Shown here: piece by piece, positions 19,113-27,898 of the stretch | How positions within the stretch are numbered: position 1 is the first letter of the stretch | Layout: each line of letters opens with the position of its first letter | Assembly (NCBI GenBank): GCA_018613055.1 | Contig: JAGGQZ010000009.1 | Location: 186,001 to 250,000, forward strand | Reading direction: 5' to 3' | Origin: Chryseobacterium sp. ISL-80 | GTDB taxonomy: Bacteria; Bacillota; Bacilli; Bacillales; Cytobacillaceae | DNA: 64,000 nucleotides | The notes under the pieces: model-generated | The model's input: only the letters and a program-made list of their open reading frames with translations | Told to the model about the DNA's origin: nothing | The model's database searches: none | Position numbers and translations under genes: made by a program

Positions 19113-19152
19113 AAAAAAACACATGCTCAGGCAACACTTGCCCTGAGCACAT
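19113..19152 (-). terminator. Terminator of the minus-strand SDR gene
   Basis: On the minus strand CATGTGCTCAGGGCAAG pairs with CTTGCC-TGAGCATG (small loop) and is followed by seven T. Confidence 0.85.
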
Positions 19153-19166
19153 GCATAAATGAATGG

Positions 19167-19949
19167 TCATAGAAGTGACTCAGCTCCGTCGATGTATACT
19201 TCTGTCCCGGTAATATGGGAGGAAAGATCGGAGGCCAGAAAAAATACGAGGTCGGCAACTTGTTCTGGTTTTCCGGCGTGTTCTTCCAATGGCTGGTTGC
19301 CTTTGGGATATTCGACCGGAATCTTGATTTTCTCCAGGTCATCTTCCTGCGGGAAGGTATTTTTGCCGATATTGGTTTCGATGGCCCCGGGACAGATAAT
19401 GTTGACTCTGATTTTATACTGAGCCAGTTCCAGTGCTGCCATTTTGCCAAAGCCGGTCTGGCCGATTTTAGAGGTGCTATAGGCAGACATCCCGAAATTT
19501 TTGTAGATCCTGTTTCCGTTAATGGAGCTTGTGATGATGATACTGCCGCCATCCTTTTTCATATGGGGGATGGCATATTTCACGGTAAGAAAAGTTCCCT
19601 TGAGATTTGTGTTGATTGTTTCGTCCCAATCCTCAGGTGCCAGATCTTCAATTGGGGCAAGCACACCATTGATGCCTGCATTCGCAAAGACTATATCAAC
19701 TTTTCCCCAGGCTTCTGCCACCTTATGAAAACTCTGCTCCACTTCTTCAGGTTTTGCTATATCACATTCAAGAATCATAGCGGTCCCACCGGATTCTTCA
19801 ATAGAATCCTTCACGTTCTTTGCGTTATCCTCCTTGACATCAATCAAAGCAACCTTTGCACCAGCTGCTCCTAGTTTTAGTGCAGCTGCTCTGCCGATAC
19901 CGGAGCTGGCCCCTGTGATAAAAGCGACTTTTCCATCTAATTCCCCCAT
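19167..19949 (-). CDS. SDR family NAD(P)-dependent oxidoreductase
   Basis: About 260 residues. Cofactor motif TGASSGIG near the N-terminus, an aspartate in ALIDVKED after the second strand (favours NAD), NAG as FANAGIN, catalytic Ser in IITSSINGNR and the YSTSK (YxxxK) pair, then CPGAIETN. This is a classical 3-oxoacyl-reductase-like SDR. Start chosen at ATG 19949 because AAGGAGG is 8 bases upstream; a TTG at 19967 would contain that site. Substrate unknown. Confidence 0.9.
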   Translation of the reverse strand: MGELDGKVAFITGASSGIGRAAALKLGAAGAKVALIDVKEDNAKNVKDSIEESGGTAMILECDIAKPEEVEQSFHKVAEAWGKVDIVFANAGINGVLAPIEDLAPEDWDETINTNLKGTFLTVKYAIPHMKKDGGSIIITSSINGNRIYKNFGMSAYSTSKIGQTGFGKMAALELAQYKIRVNIICPGAIETNIGKNTFPQEDDLEKIKIPVEYPKGNQPLEEHAGKPEQVADLVFFLASDLSSHITGTEVYIDGAESLL

Positions 19950-20077
19950 ATTTACTTCCTCCTTCAATTGTTTTCAATTATTTATAACTTTCCCCAATTT
20001 ATTGGAAAATAAAACAGTGTAAACTAGTAATATGGGATTCTATGAAACTTTTGCCAAATCAAAACGTATGAAAAGAT

Positions 20078-20104
20078 AACCTCCTAAAAGTCGGAGGTTT
20101 TTTA
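20078..20104 (+). terminator. Stem-loop with T-run upstream of the DUF4230 gene
   Basis: AACCTCC, loop TAAAAGTC, GGAGGTT and six T. No standard gene ends before it; only a possible 15-codon ORF (20032-20079, no ribosome site) precedes it, so it may be a leader terminator or attenuator for the downstream gene. Confidence 0.6.
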
Positions 20105-20161
20105 AACAACCGAAATTGTCGAAAGTCATCATAATTTGTAATGCTCCAGGAGGTTGGATAA

Positions 20162-20872
20162 GTGGACAAGCAGGAACATATCATTTCGAAAATGGATGAA
20201 TTATTGGATGAAATCAGAGCTGGAAAGGCTGAAAGCGCAGCATCTATCGCCCTACAGCAAAGGTATATCCCGAAGAAAAGGCCTTTTATTAAAGTAATCG
20301 TTCTATAACTTTTTTTAGCAGCAGGCTTCGCTTCGGCGCTCTGGTATGTCAAAGGAAATATGAGCAAGGCAGAATCCACTGTCTATATTGAACAAGTTCA
20401 CAGCCTGTCTGCATTGGCAACTGCGGAAGCTCACGTCAAGGTTGTCATCGAGCAGAAAGACAATGAAATATTCGGAGAGAAAATTCGCTTTAACCTGCCG
20501 GGGACAAAACGTGAAATTCTGCTGATTGTTCCAGCCACAGTAATTGCGGGAGTTGATTTGAAGGCTATCGACCAAAAAGACATGAAGGTCGATGAGGAGC
20601 GAAAAGTAATAGAAATACTATTGCCGAAAGCAACTTCCCTTCAGGATCCTTCCATAAAAATGGATCAGGTCAGAACCTTTTCGAATGAAGGACTATTGAG
20701 CGGCAAAATAGAGTGGGACGAAGGCTTTGATCTTGCTGCAGCAGCCCAGGAGCAACTTAAGCAGGAAGTAATGGATTCGGGAATCTTACAAAAGGCTGAT
20801 AATAACGCTCAAATTGTTTTGAAGGAATTTTTTGGGCATATGGGCTATAAAACTGTCTTTAAGAGACGATAA
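20162..20872 (+). pseudogene. DUF4230 protein gene interrupted by one in-frame stop (codon 49)
   Basis: AGGAGG leads 7 bases on to a GTG start (20162) and MDKQEHIISKMDELLDEIRA and so on; the frame hits TAA at 20306-20308 in the middle of a hydrophobic anchor (KVIVL stop LFLAAGFASALW). The same frame then runs on cleanly to 20872 and encodes the complete DUF4230 domain (EQVHSLSALATAEAHVKVVIEQ up to the C-terminal FKRR). So it is a single nonsense change, not a frameshift. An internal ATG (20360) after the anchor could express only the soluble domain, without ribosome site. DUF4230 proteins are membrane-anchored and uncharacterised. Confidence 0.8.
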
Positions 20873-20944
20873 AATTATTATGTAAATATCAGATATGATT
20901 CATCATAGATTGGATTTTTATAAAATTCTAATACGGATGAAAGG

Positions 20945-21565
20945 TTGTGTATTCAAATCAAAAATAACGGTATATTTTTTATTGTAATATTAACGTCCTT
21001 ATTCGTTGTATTGGCCGCATGCGGTAATACCACTGACAAGACGAGTGGTGAATTGAATGAACAGTCACAAACTCAGAACTCAAATAAGATTCAAAATAAT
21101 GAACCTCCAAATAATGATTCGGCAGGAACGGACAATTCAGATACAAATGTTAAAGTAGACTCCTCAAACAATGATGTTGATATCACCTCAACAAATCACC
21201 CTGACAGTCTGAAGGCTGAGTATCTTGAGAAATTAAATGCTACAAAAAAAGAAATTGTTGAGATGCGTGAAAATCCGATAGATGATACAACATTCGCTTC
21301 AAAAAAGGTAGAAGGCGATATCTACGATCTTCTGGATGACTTGATAAATGAGATCTATGAGGAGTTAATAGAACAACTTCCTTCAGAAGAGATGGACCAG
21401 CTGAGGAAAGAACAACGTGAATGGCTAACATACCGCGAACAGTCAGCAAAAGAGGCTTCTCTCAAATATAAAAACGGAACAATGGAGCAACTAGAATATG
21501 TGACAGTCGAGAATAATCTTACTGAGGAAAGATGCTTTGAATTAGTTGAAGTTTATATGAATTAA
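20945..21565 (+). CDS. Lipoprotein with DUF1311 / LprI-like domain
   Basis: 206 residues. A hydrophobic signal ends with the lipobox VLAAC, followed by a long Asn/Asp/Ser/Thr-rich linker (about 30-95) and a helical C-terminal domain (LEKLNATKKEIVEMR to ERCFELVEVYMN) with the pattern of the lysozyme-inhibitor LprI N-terminal family (DUF1311), including the conserved QREWLTYREQSAKE helix. Predicted at the outer face of the membrane. The TTG start is close to its GAAAGG site, so the start is not certain. Confidence 0.75.
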   Translation: MCIQIKNNGIFFIVILTSLFVVLAACGNTTDKTSGELNEQSQTQNSNKIQNNEPPNNDSAGTDNSDTNVKVDSSNNDVDITSTNHPDSLKAEYLEKLNATKKEIVEMRENPIDDTTFASKKVEGDIYDLLDDLINEIYEELIEQLPSEEMDQLRKEQREWLTYREQSAKEASLKYKNGTMEQLEYVTVENNLTEERCFELVEVYMN

Positions 21566-21674
21566 CATCACATTACTTTTTGAATGTTTATTCTTGGAAT
21601 CGGTTCTTTTATCGGCAGGGAGAGGGCGACTCAGCCTGAATGGTTAGATTAAAAACAAATAACCTCTTTACACA

Positions 21675-21707
21675 AACTCAGAGTAAAACAATACTCTGAG
21701 TTTTTTG
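21675..21707. terminator. Bidirectional terminator
   Basis: AACTCAGAGT, loop AAAACAAT, ACTCTGAGTT then T-run; A-rich on the other side, so it also serves the minus-strand gene ending at 21734. Confidence 0.88.
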
Positions 21708-21733
21708 TGTTGTTATTAAGATAAGTTTTTTGT

Positions 21734-21952
21734 TTACGGCAGCAAAAAGATATCATGATACGGCGGGCTGTCGAGTTTTGATTGTTTCAAATATCCTTCC
21801 TCTACCAATTCATTCAACCCTTTTTGTACTTCCTCTGGTTTCACACCGAATAGATCTGCAACCTTCACGGTTGAAATAGTCATGTATTTTGGTTTTTTTG
21901 CTGATGACTGAATCATAGTCTGGACACGGTGCAATAGTTGGTTTTTATCCAT
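21734..21952 (-). CDS. Small winged-helix-like protein
   Basis: 72 residues: MDKNQLLHRVQTMIQSSAKK, a helix-turn-helix segment MTISTVKVADLFGVKPEEVQKGLNEL and a wing EEGYLKQSKLDSPPYHDIFLL. It looks like a single wHTH domain, perhaps DNA-binding. ATG 21952 is preceded by AAGGGGT at 7 bases; the TTG at 21985 is less likely. It is divergent from the formate channel gene, so a local regulator is possible but this is only inference from position. Confidence 0.7.
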   Translation of the reverse strand: MDKNQLLHRVQTMIQSSAKKPKYMTISTVKVADLFGVKPEEVQKGLNELVEEGYLKQSKLDSPPYHDIFLLP

Positions 21953-22050
21953 GAATCTTACCCCTTTTTTAAAATTTATTGCCATGATGCTAAATAATTT
22001 TCCCAGTAATGTAAATATTATTTAGGGAAATTAAAGGAGTTGAATGATCC

Positions 22051-22920
22051 GTGGCCTACCATCCACCTTACAAAATTGCACAATTGACAGTTGAGCATGG
22101 ACAGAAGAAAGCGAATCTCCCTTTTTCAAGTGTGCTTGTATTGGGATTTCTCGGCGGGGCTTTCATTTCCCTTGGCTATCTGCTTGATATCCGGGTCATC
22201 GCCACTCTTCCTGAGGAATGGGGTTCGCTTAGCTCATTGATCGGTGCCGCTGTTTTTCCTGTAGGACTCATTTTGATCATCATTGCTGGCGGGGAACTGC
22301 TGACAGGGAATATGATGGCCGTTTCGATGGCTTATTTGTCGAGAAGGATTTCACTCGGTTTACTGTTGAAAAATTGGTTCTGGATTACTTTATTTAATTT
22401 TATTGGAGCTTTGTTTGTCGCTTACTTCTTCGGTCAGGTTGCAGAATTGACATCCTCTGGTCCTTATCTTGACAAAACGGTTGCGATTGCCGGCGGGAAG
22501 CTGGAGCATGGTTTCTTGTCATCACTCGTATCGGCTATTGGCTGCAATTGGCTAGTCGGCCTGGCTGTCTGGCTTGCATATGGAGCAGAGGACGTCGGCG
22601 GCAAAATCCTGGCAATCTGGTTTCCGATCATGGCGTTTGTTGCGATTGGATTTCAGCACGTTGTCGCCAATATGTTCGTCATTCCTGCAGCAATCTTCTC
22701 TGGCTACTACAGCTGGAATGATTTTATCGGGAACTTTATTCCGGTATTCATTGGAAACGCAATCGGGGGCGCTGTGTTTGTCTCCGTATTTTACTGGATT
22801 GCTTACCGAGGAACAATGGAAACGGGATCCCGGAAGGAAGCGAAGCGAAGGCCAAACCAGGCGGGCACAAACCGGCATGGATTAGTGAGAGCAGGATTAA
22901 GGAGGCAGGGAAATGAGTGA
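22051..22920 (+). CDS. Formate/nitrite transporter family channel (FNT), formate module
   Basis: 289 residues with six membrane helices. FNT signatures are visible: GGELLTGNMMAVSMAYLSRR after helix two and GCNWLVGLAVWLAYG, then FQHVVANMFVIPAA. FNT pentamers pass formate, nitrite or hydrosulfide; here the next gene is formate dehydrogenase (8-bp overlap), so formate uptake is the likely job. C-terminal ~25 residues are basic and cytoplasmic. GTG start with AAGGAG 11 bases upstream. Confidence 0.92.
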   Translation: MAYHPPYKIAQLTVEHGQKKANLPFSSVLVLGFLGGAFISLGYLLDIRVIATLPEEWGSLSSLIGAAVFPVGLILIIIAGGELLTGNMMAVSMAYLSRRISLGLLLKNWFWITLFNFIGALFVAYFFGQVAELTSSGPYLDKTVAIAGGKLEHGFLSSLVSAIGCNWLVGLAVWLAYGAEDVGGKILAIWFPIMAFVAIGFQHVVANMFVIPAAIFSGYYSWNDFIGNFIPVFIGNAIGGAVFVSVFYWIAYRGTMETGSRKEAKRRPNQAGTNRHGLVRAGLRRQGNE

Positions 22921-25894
22921 TTCAAAATTCACGATTCAGATTAACGGCAAAGATTACAATGCCGTAGAAGGGCAGAAGATTTTAGAAGTTGCAAGGGCAG
23001 AAGATGTATTCATTCCTGGTATCTGTTACCATCCAGATCTGGGAACCATCCAGACATGCGATACTTGCTACGTGATGGTGGACGGGCAATTGACGCGGTC
23101 ATGTACGATGAAGGCTGAGCCAGGGATGAAAGTCGATACCATGTCCGACCAGGTGAAGACCGCCCAATATGAGGCGATGTCAAGGATTCTTAAAAACCAT
23201 GAACTGTATTGTACCGTTTGCGATAACAACAATGGAAACTGCACAATCCATAACACTGTAGAGGATATGGGCCTTGCCCATCAGAAATATCCATTTGAAG
23301 CGAAACCGTATCCGCCAGATAATTCCCATCCTTTTTATCGGTATGAGCCTGACCAGTGTATCCTCTGCGGCCGCTGTGTTGAGGCCTGCCAGGATCTGCA
23401 GGTGAATGAAACCCTCACGATTGACTGGAGTCGTGAAGTGCCAAGGGTCATATGGGACAATGATGTTCCGATAGATCAATCTTCTTGTGTTTCCTGCGGG
23501 CATTGCGTGAACGTATGTCCTTGTAACGCCCTTATGGAAAAATCAATGCTCGGGAATGCCGGTTTCCTGACAGGGATCGCTCCAAATATCCTTGCGCCAA
23601 TGATTGATATGACAAAAGAGGTGGAACCGGGTTATCGTGAAATTTTTGCCGTATCCGAGGTCGAAGCGGCAATGAGGAAAGCGCGGATTAATCGGACTAA
23701 GACGGTCTGTACTTATTGCGGAGTCGGCTGCAGCTTCGAGGTTTGGACGAAGGACCGGGAAATTCTAAAAATCCAGACAAAGACAGAGGCACCGGTTAAC
23801 GGTATCTCCACTTGTGTAAAAGGGAAATTCGGCTGGGACTTTGTAAACAGTGAAGAGCGCCTGACAAAGCCGCTCATCCGAAAAGGAGAAGAATTTGTTG
23901 AAGCAACATGGGATGAAGCTCTCTCCCTGATTGCCGAAAAACTCTCTGGAATCAAAGAGGAGCATGGTCCGGATGCAATCGGTTATATTGCTTCATCCAA
24001 ATGCTCGAATGAGGAAAACTTCTTGTTCCAAAAATTTGCCCGGGGCATCATGGGGACAAATAATGTCGACAATTGCTCCAGATACTGTCAGTCTCCAGCG
24101 ACAACTGGATTGATGCGGACTGTAGGACTTGGCGGGGATTCCGGTACGATGGAGGATATCATGGCATCCGAGCTTGTGATGGTAGTCGGCGCGAATCCAG
24201 CTGAATCACATCCTGTTTTGGCGACAAGGATCAAACGTGCCCACAAGCTCCATGGCCAGAAGCTCGTCGTTGTAGATTTAAGGGAGAATGAACTGGCAGA
24301 GCGTGCCGATTTATTTCTTCATCCAAAACCAGGATCAGATATCATCATGCTGAATGCCATTGCAAAATACTTCTTTGACCAGGGCTGGGAGGATGCGAGT
24401 TTCCTCGCTGAGCGAGTAAATGGTGTGGAAGAATTCAGGGCTTCGCTTGAAAAATACACACTTGATTATGCTGTTGAAAAAACCGGCCTCAGCATGGAAC
24501 AGCTGCTTCGTCTTGCGGAAATGATCAAGGAAGCCAAATCTGTCTGCATCCTGTGGGCGATGGGTGTTACCCAGCATAAGGGCGCATCGGATACAAGCAC
24601 GGCCATTTCCAATTTGCTGCTGGTAACTGGGAACTATGGACGGACCGGGACAGGAGCTTACCCATTGCGCGGCCATAACAATGTTCAGGGTGCCTGTGAC
24701 TTTGGAACACTGCCGCCATGGATGCCTGGCTATGAGCCAGTGAACGATGAAGCAGTCCGGGCTAAGTATAAGGAAGCCTGGGGAGTAGACCTTCCTGAAA
24801 ACCCTGGTTATGACAACCACCATATGGTGGAGGCCATCAACAAAGGGAAGATGAAAGCACTCTATTTGTTTGGCGAAGATATGGCCATCGTGGACGCCAA
24901 CTCCAACTATGTCCATTCAACCTTTGAAAAACTGGATTTCTTTGTAGTCCAGGATATTTTCTTCAGCAAGACAGCCCAATTCGCAGATGTTGTGTTACCG
25001 GCTGCGCCAAGTCTTGAAAAAGATGGGACGTTTACGAACACCGAAAGACGGATTCAAAGGTTCTACAAAGTGTTTGAGCCTCTGGGAGATTCAAAACCTG
25101 ACTGGCTGATCTTCCAGGAACTCGCGAATCGACTTGGTGCTGACTGGAACTATCAGCATCCTTCCGAAATCATGGACGAGGCAGCGAAGCTCGCGAACAT
25201 ATTTGCCGGAGTAAGCTATGAACGGCTTGAGGAGTGGGAGTCGCTTGTCTGGCCGGTAAACGCGGATGGAAAAGACACGCCTCTGTTATATACCGATAAA
25301 TTTGGTTTCCCTGATGGAAAGGCAAGGCTCGTTCCTGTCGACTGGACCATACCGTTTGATCCAGGTGCGGATTTTGATCTTCATCTCAATAATGGACGCA
25401 TACTTGAGCATTTCCATGAAGGCAATATGACACACAGAACCGAGGGACTTGTGCATAAAGTGCCTGATGTATGGCTCGAGATTTCACCTGAACTTGCAGC
25501 TGAACGAACTCTCGAGGATGGTGCACTTGTCGGTCTGACATCGCCTTATGGACATGTTGAGGTCCGTGTGATTGTAACCGACAGGGTAAAAGGACATGAA
25601 TTGTATCTGCCGATGAATACGGCGGAGGATAACGAGGCTGTTAACAGGCTGACAAGCAGCTATCACGATATTGTTACCCATACTCCTGCCTATAAGGAAA
25701 TGGGAGTTAAGATGGAAGTGCTCGAAACTTCAGGCGAGCCGCCGCTTCCGAAACATAACCACCGATATGGAAACAGGATTCCGCAGATCAGTGTGAAGGT
25801 AGAGGAAAAATGGCAGCGGGCTGACTATATACCGATTTCAGAGATAGATGACTTGAAGGAGGGATATTATGGCGAAAGCGATCAGGCAAATTAA
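22913..25894 (+). CDS. fdhF: Formate dehydrogenase, alpha subunit with N-terminal Fe-S domains
   Basis: 993 residues. Domains in order: 2Fe-2S ferredoxin (PGICYHPDLGTIQTCDTCYV, about 35-55), His-Cys cluster region (LYCTVCDNNNGNC), two 4Fe-4S motifs (CILCGRCVEACQ and CVSCGHCVNVCPCNA), then the molybdopterin oxidoreductase with its own 4Fe-4S motif TVCTYCGVGCSFE and the active-site region DNCSRYCQSPATTGL, in which cysteine (not selenocysteine) is the metal ligand. A C-terminal MopB domain ends the protein. It oxidises formate to CO2; the N-terminal relay is like NADH-dehydrogenase NuoG. Same order as B. subtilis yrhE-yrhD. The DUF1641 gene overlaps the 3' end by 26 bp. Confidence 0.95.
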   Translation: MSDSKFTIQINGKDYNAVEGQKILEVARAEDVFIPGICYHPDLGTIQTCDTCYVMVDGQLTRSCTMKAEPGMKVDTMSDQVKTAQYEAMSRILKNHELYCTVCDNNNGNCTIHNTVEDMGLAHQKYPFEAKPYPPDNSHPFYRYEPDQCILCGRCVEACQDLQVNETLTIDWSREVPRVIWDNDVPIDQSSCVSCGHCVNVCPCNALMEKSMLGNAGFLTGIAPNILAPMIDMTKEVEPGYREIFAVSEVEAAMRKARINRTKTVCTYCGVGCSFEVWTKDREILKIQTKTEAPVNGISTCVKGKFGWDFVNSEERLTKPLIRKGEEFVEATWDEALSLIAEKLSGIKEEHGPDAIGYIASSKCSNEENFLFQKFARGIMGTNNVDNCSRYCQSPATTGLMRTVGLGGDSGTMEDIMASELVMVVGANPAESHPVLATRIKRAHKLHGQKLVVVDLRENELAERADLFLHPKPGSDIIMLNAIAKYFFDQGWEDASFLAERVNGVEEFRASLEKYTLDYAVEKTGLSMEQLLRLAEMIKEAKSVCILWAMGVTQHKGASDTSTAISNLLLVTGNYGRTGTGAYPLRGHNNVQGACDFGTLPPWMPGYEPVNDEAVRAKYKEAWGVDLPENPGYDNHHMVEAINKGKMKALYLFGEDMAIVDANSNYVHSTFEKLDFFVVQDIFFSKTAQFADVVLPAAPSLEKDGTFTNTERRIQRFYKVFEPLGDSKPDWLIFQELANRLGADWNYQHPSEIMDEAAKLANIFAGVSYERLEEWESLVWPVNADGKDTPLLYTDKFGFPDGKARLVPVDWTIPFDPGADFDLHLNNGRILEHFHEGNMTHRTEGLVHKVPDVWLEISPELAAERTLEDGALVGLTSPYGHVEVRVIVTDRVKGHELYLPMNTAEDNEAVNRLTSSYHDIVTHTPAYKEMGVKMEVLETSGEPPLPKHNHRYGNRIPQISVKVEEKWQRADYIPISEIDDLKEGYYGESDQAN

Positions 25895-26366
25895 AAGGCA
25901 GGTCCCGAATGAAACGGTAGAACGAGCCCAGGCTATGGAGGAAATCATGCAGGCTCTTGCTGACAATAAGGAAGCCGTCCTGTCGATGATTGAAATGGCC
26001 AAAGAACTTCATGAGGTTAAAGTCTTCGAGACGGCTGGATCATTATTGAAGCAGCGTAATGAGGTAGGAGTCATTGCCATGCAACAGGTCAATCAGCCAG
26101 CTGTGCATAATGTCATCAAAAGTGGTTTCGGCTTGTTCAAGTTTCTTGGCGGATTGCAGCCAGCCCAGCTTGATACTCTTTTGAATGGTGTCACTCTTGG
26201 ATTGAAGCGAATGTCCGAAACTGGTGAAAAAGGGAAGAAGCAAAGTATCTGGAAAATGAGGATCAGGCTGCGCAGTCCGGCAATTCGGGCTGCGATGACC
26301 ACGATGGTTGATTTTATGGAGGGAATGGGAGAGGCCTTCCTGAGAAGCAGAGAAAAACGTGAGTAG
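25869..26366 (+). CDS. DUF1641 protein (YrhD-like), formate dehydrogenase partner
   Basis: 165 residues, mostly helical. The C-terminal half (NVIKSGFGLFKFLGGLQPAQLDTLLNGVTLGLKRM) is the DUF1641 core. Genes of this family are regularly found beside formate dehydrogenase alpha subunits in Bacillaceae (yrhD), and a small-subunit or assembly role has been suggested. ATG start is inside the fdhF 3' end with GGAGGG upstream, so translation is coupled. Confidence 0.88.
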   Translation: MAKAIRQIKRQVPNETVERAQAMEEIMQALADNKEAVLSMIEMAKELHEVKVFETAGSLLKQRNEVGVIAMQQVNQPAVHNVIKSGFGLFKFLGGLQPAQLDTLLNGVTLGLKRMSETGEKGKKQSIWKMRIRLRSPAIRAAMTTMVDFMEGMGEAFLRSREKRE

Positions 26367-26378
26367 GGAGGAGTCGCT

Positions 26379-26591
26379 GTGCAGGAAAAGACGTTCAAAA
26401 TCAGCAATTTAAATTCTGATGAAGATGCTGAGAAACTCACTGGAGCGATGCTCGAGGTCTGGGGAATTTCCCAGGCAGAAGCAAACACGCAACACAAAAC
26501 CGTTTCGATCAAATTCGATGAAAGAATGTCTTCCCAGGAAGATTTTAAGCAGGCGGTGCGTGAAGCCGGATTTGACCTGACTAGTGAATAA
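26379..26591 (+). CDS. HMA-like small protein without the metal-binding CxxC
   Basis: 70 residues with the beta-alpha-beta-beta-alpha-beta pattern of a heavy-metal-associated domain (KTFKISNLNSDEDAEKLTGA, MLEVWGISQAEAN, KTVSIKFDE, DFKQAVREAGFDL). The usual CxxC of the first loop is missing, so it should not bind copper in the normal way. GTG start after GGAGG, 12 bases downstream of the DUF1641 stop. It lies within the formate operon, so a structural or adaptor role in dehydrogenase maturation is possible (inference). Confidence 0.72.
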   Translation: MQEKTFKISNLNSDEDAEKLTGAMLEVWGISQAEANTQHKTVSIKFDERMSSQEDFKQAVREAGFDLTSE

Positions 26592-26614
26592 CTATATTAA
26601 AAGAGGTGACGAAG

Positions 26615-26755
26615 ATGAGAATATGTGAAGTTTGCGGAAGAAAAGAAGGCTTTGAAGAACATCAAGAAGAGCTGTTCCAAGCTGTAAAGCTTCATGTTTG
26701 CGAAAGTTGCCGAGAGGATCGAAAGGCGCCGCCATTAGGAGACTGGGCATATTGA
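26615..26755 (+). CDS. 46-residue double-CxxC protein in the formate operon
   Basis: Too short for ordinary ORF lists. AAGAGGTGACGAAG precedes ATG 26615. The protein begins MRICEVCGRKEGFEEHQ and has a second CESC about 22 residues after the first CEVC, then ends DRKAPPLGDWAY. Four cysteines in two CxxC pairs suggest a zinc-ribbon-like or Fe-S binding knuckle. It sits 23 bases after the HMA-like gene and 31 bases before fdhD, so probably co-transcribed. No family recognised. Confidence 0.75.
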   Translation: MRICEVCGRKEGFEEHQEELFQAVKLHVCESCREDRKAPPLGDWAY

Positions 26756-26786
26756 TTATGAAGGAAAGTGCCAGGGAATATACCAT

Positions 26787-27614
26787 GTGAAAATCCAGGT
26801 GAAACGAGGTGGCACAACGCTGGAACCAATTGAAGTGAAACGGGAAATCATTCGTTACGGGAAGGGTCTTGCCGAACGAGTTGAAGACAGTATCGTAACA
26901 GAACACCCTGTGACAATAAAAATCAATGGCGCAGAGTTTGCGACACTCGTTTGTTCGCCGGATTTTATCGAGGATCTTGTTATCGGTTTTTTAGCTTCGG
27001 AAGGCGTGATCCGTAAGTATGATGATTTAGAAGATATATGGATAGAAGAAAAATCAGGCACGGCACATGTAAAAACGAAAAAGGTCAATCCATATTACCT
27101 TAATTTCCAGGGTAAAAGATATATTACTTCCTGTTGTGGAGCAGGAAGGCAGGGATTTGTTTTTATAAATGATGCCCTGACTGCGAAAAAGATGGAACAG
27201 GTAAGGATAAAAATATCATCCCGGGACTGTTTTTCCTTGATGAAGGAAATGCAGGAATCGTCACAAGTGTTTCAAAACACGGGAGGAGTCCATAATGCGG
27301 CACTTTGCCAGTCAGGTAAAGTAGTGATTTCCAGGATGGACATTGGCAGACATAATGCTCTGGATAAAATTTATGGTCACTGCCTGAAAAACAGTATTCC
27401 ACTTTCGGATAAGGTTCTTGCCTTCAGCGGAAGGATTTCTGCGGAAATCCTCCTCAAGGCATCCAAGATCGGCTGCGAAATTGTTTTATCGAAATCTGCT
27501 CCTACAGAACTTGCCTTAAAGCTTGCAGAGGATCTGGGCATTACTACGATCGGCTTTATTCGAGATGAGTCCCTTAATGTGTACACTGGACAGGAAAGGG
27601 TATTTCTTGAATAA
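26787..27614 (+). CDS. fdhD: FdhD formate dehydrogenase accessory sulfurtransferase
   Basis: 275 residues. FdhD passes sulfur from a cysteine desulfurase to the molybdenum cofactor of formate dehydrogenase. Family motifs: VCSPDFIEDLVIGFLASEG (about 49-66), the catalytic cysteine loop YITSCCGAGRQG (about 111-121), TGGVHNAALC and DIGRHNALDKIYG, and FSGRISAEILLKA. GTG start, weak ribosome site. Last gene of the formate module, closed by a strong terminator. Confidence 0.93.
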   Translation: MKIQVKRGGTTLEPIEVKREIIRYGKGLAERVEDSIVTEHPVTIKINGAEFATLVCSPDFIEDLVIGFLASEGVIRKYDDLEDIWIEEKSGTAHVKTKKVNPYYLNFQGKRYITSCCGAGRQGFVFINDALTAKKMEQVRIKISSRDCFSLMKEMQESSQVFQNTGGVHNAALCQSGKVVISRMDIGRHNALDKIYGHCLKNSIPLSDKVLAFSGRISAEILLKASKIGCEIVLSKSAPTELALKLAEDLGITTIGFIRDESLNVYTGQERVFLE

Positions 27615-27631
27615 ACGTAATAGGTAAAAAG

Positions 27632-27660
27632 AAAAGGCTCTCCAAAGGGGAGCCTTTTAT
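27632..27660. terminator. Terminator shared by fdhD and sspH
   Basis: AAAAGGCTC, short loop, GGGAGCCTTTT; the minus-strand sspH stop lies at its edge. Confidence 0.9.
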
Positions 27661-27836
27661 CCTTCATCCAAACCATCGATTGAAACAAGCTGTCTTTCTT
27701 CCTGGGTCCCTCTTGCCGAGATGACCGCCATACTTGAAGTAGCATCAATGCTTTCAATCCAAATCGGCACTCCGTGGTAGTGGACGGAGATTTCATCTTC
27801 AGCAGTGAGGATTTCTTTTACCCGTTGCAAATCCAT
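27657..27836 (-). CDS. sspH: Small acid-soluble spore protein H
   Basis: 59 residues. MDLQRVKEILTAEDEISVHY then GVPIWIESID and a C-terminal QLVSIDGLDEG match the H-type SASP pattern (short, acidic, beta-rich, made only in the forespore). It marks the organism as a spore former. ATG 27836 is preceded by AGGTGATAATC; an ATG at 27845 lies too close to the ribosome site. Forespore control (SigG) is known for the family but I do not assign promoter boxes here. Confidence 0.88.
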   Translation of the reverse strand: MDLQRVKEILTAEDEISVHYHGVPIWIESIDATSSMAVISARGTQEERQLVSIDGLDEG

Positions 27837-27898
27837 GATTATCACCTCATACTTAAAATAACCATAGACAAAAACATGTATGTATAGGGGAGTATATG

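Noticed and set aside
21986-22036. Inverted repeat AATTTTCCC / GGGAAATT upstream of the formate channel gene as an operator
   Set aside because: Arms are short, AT-rich and one base uneven; could be chance in an AT-rich promoter.
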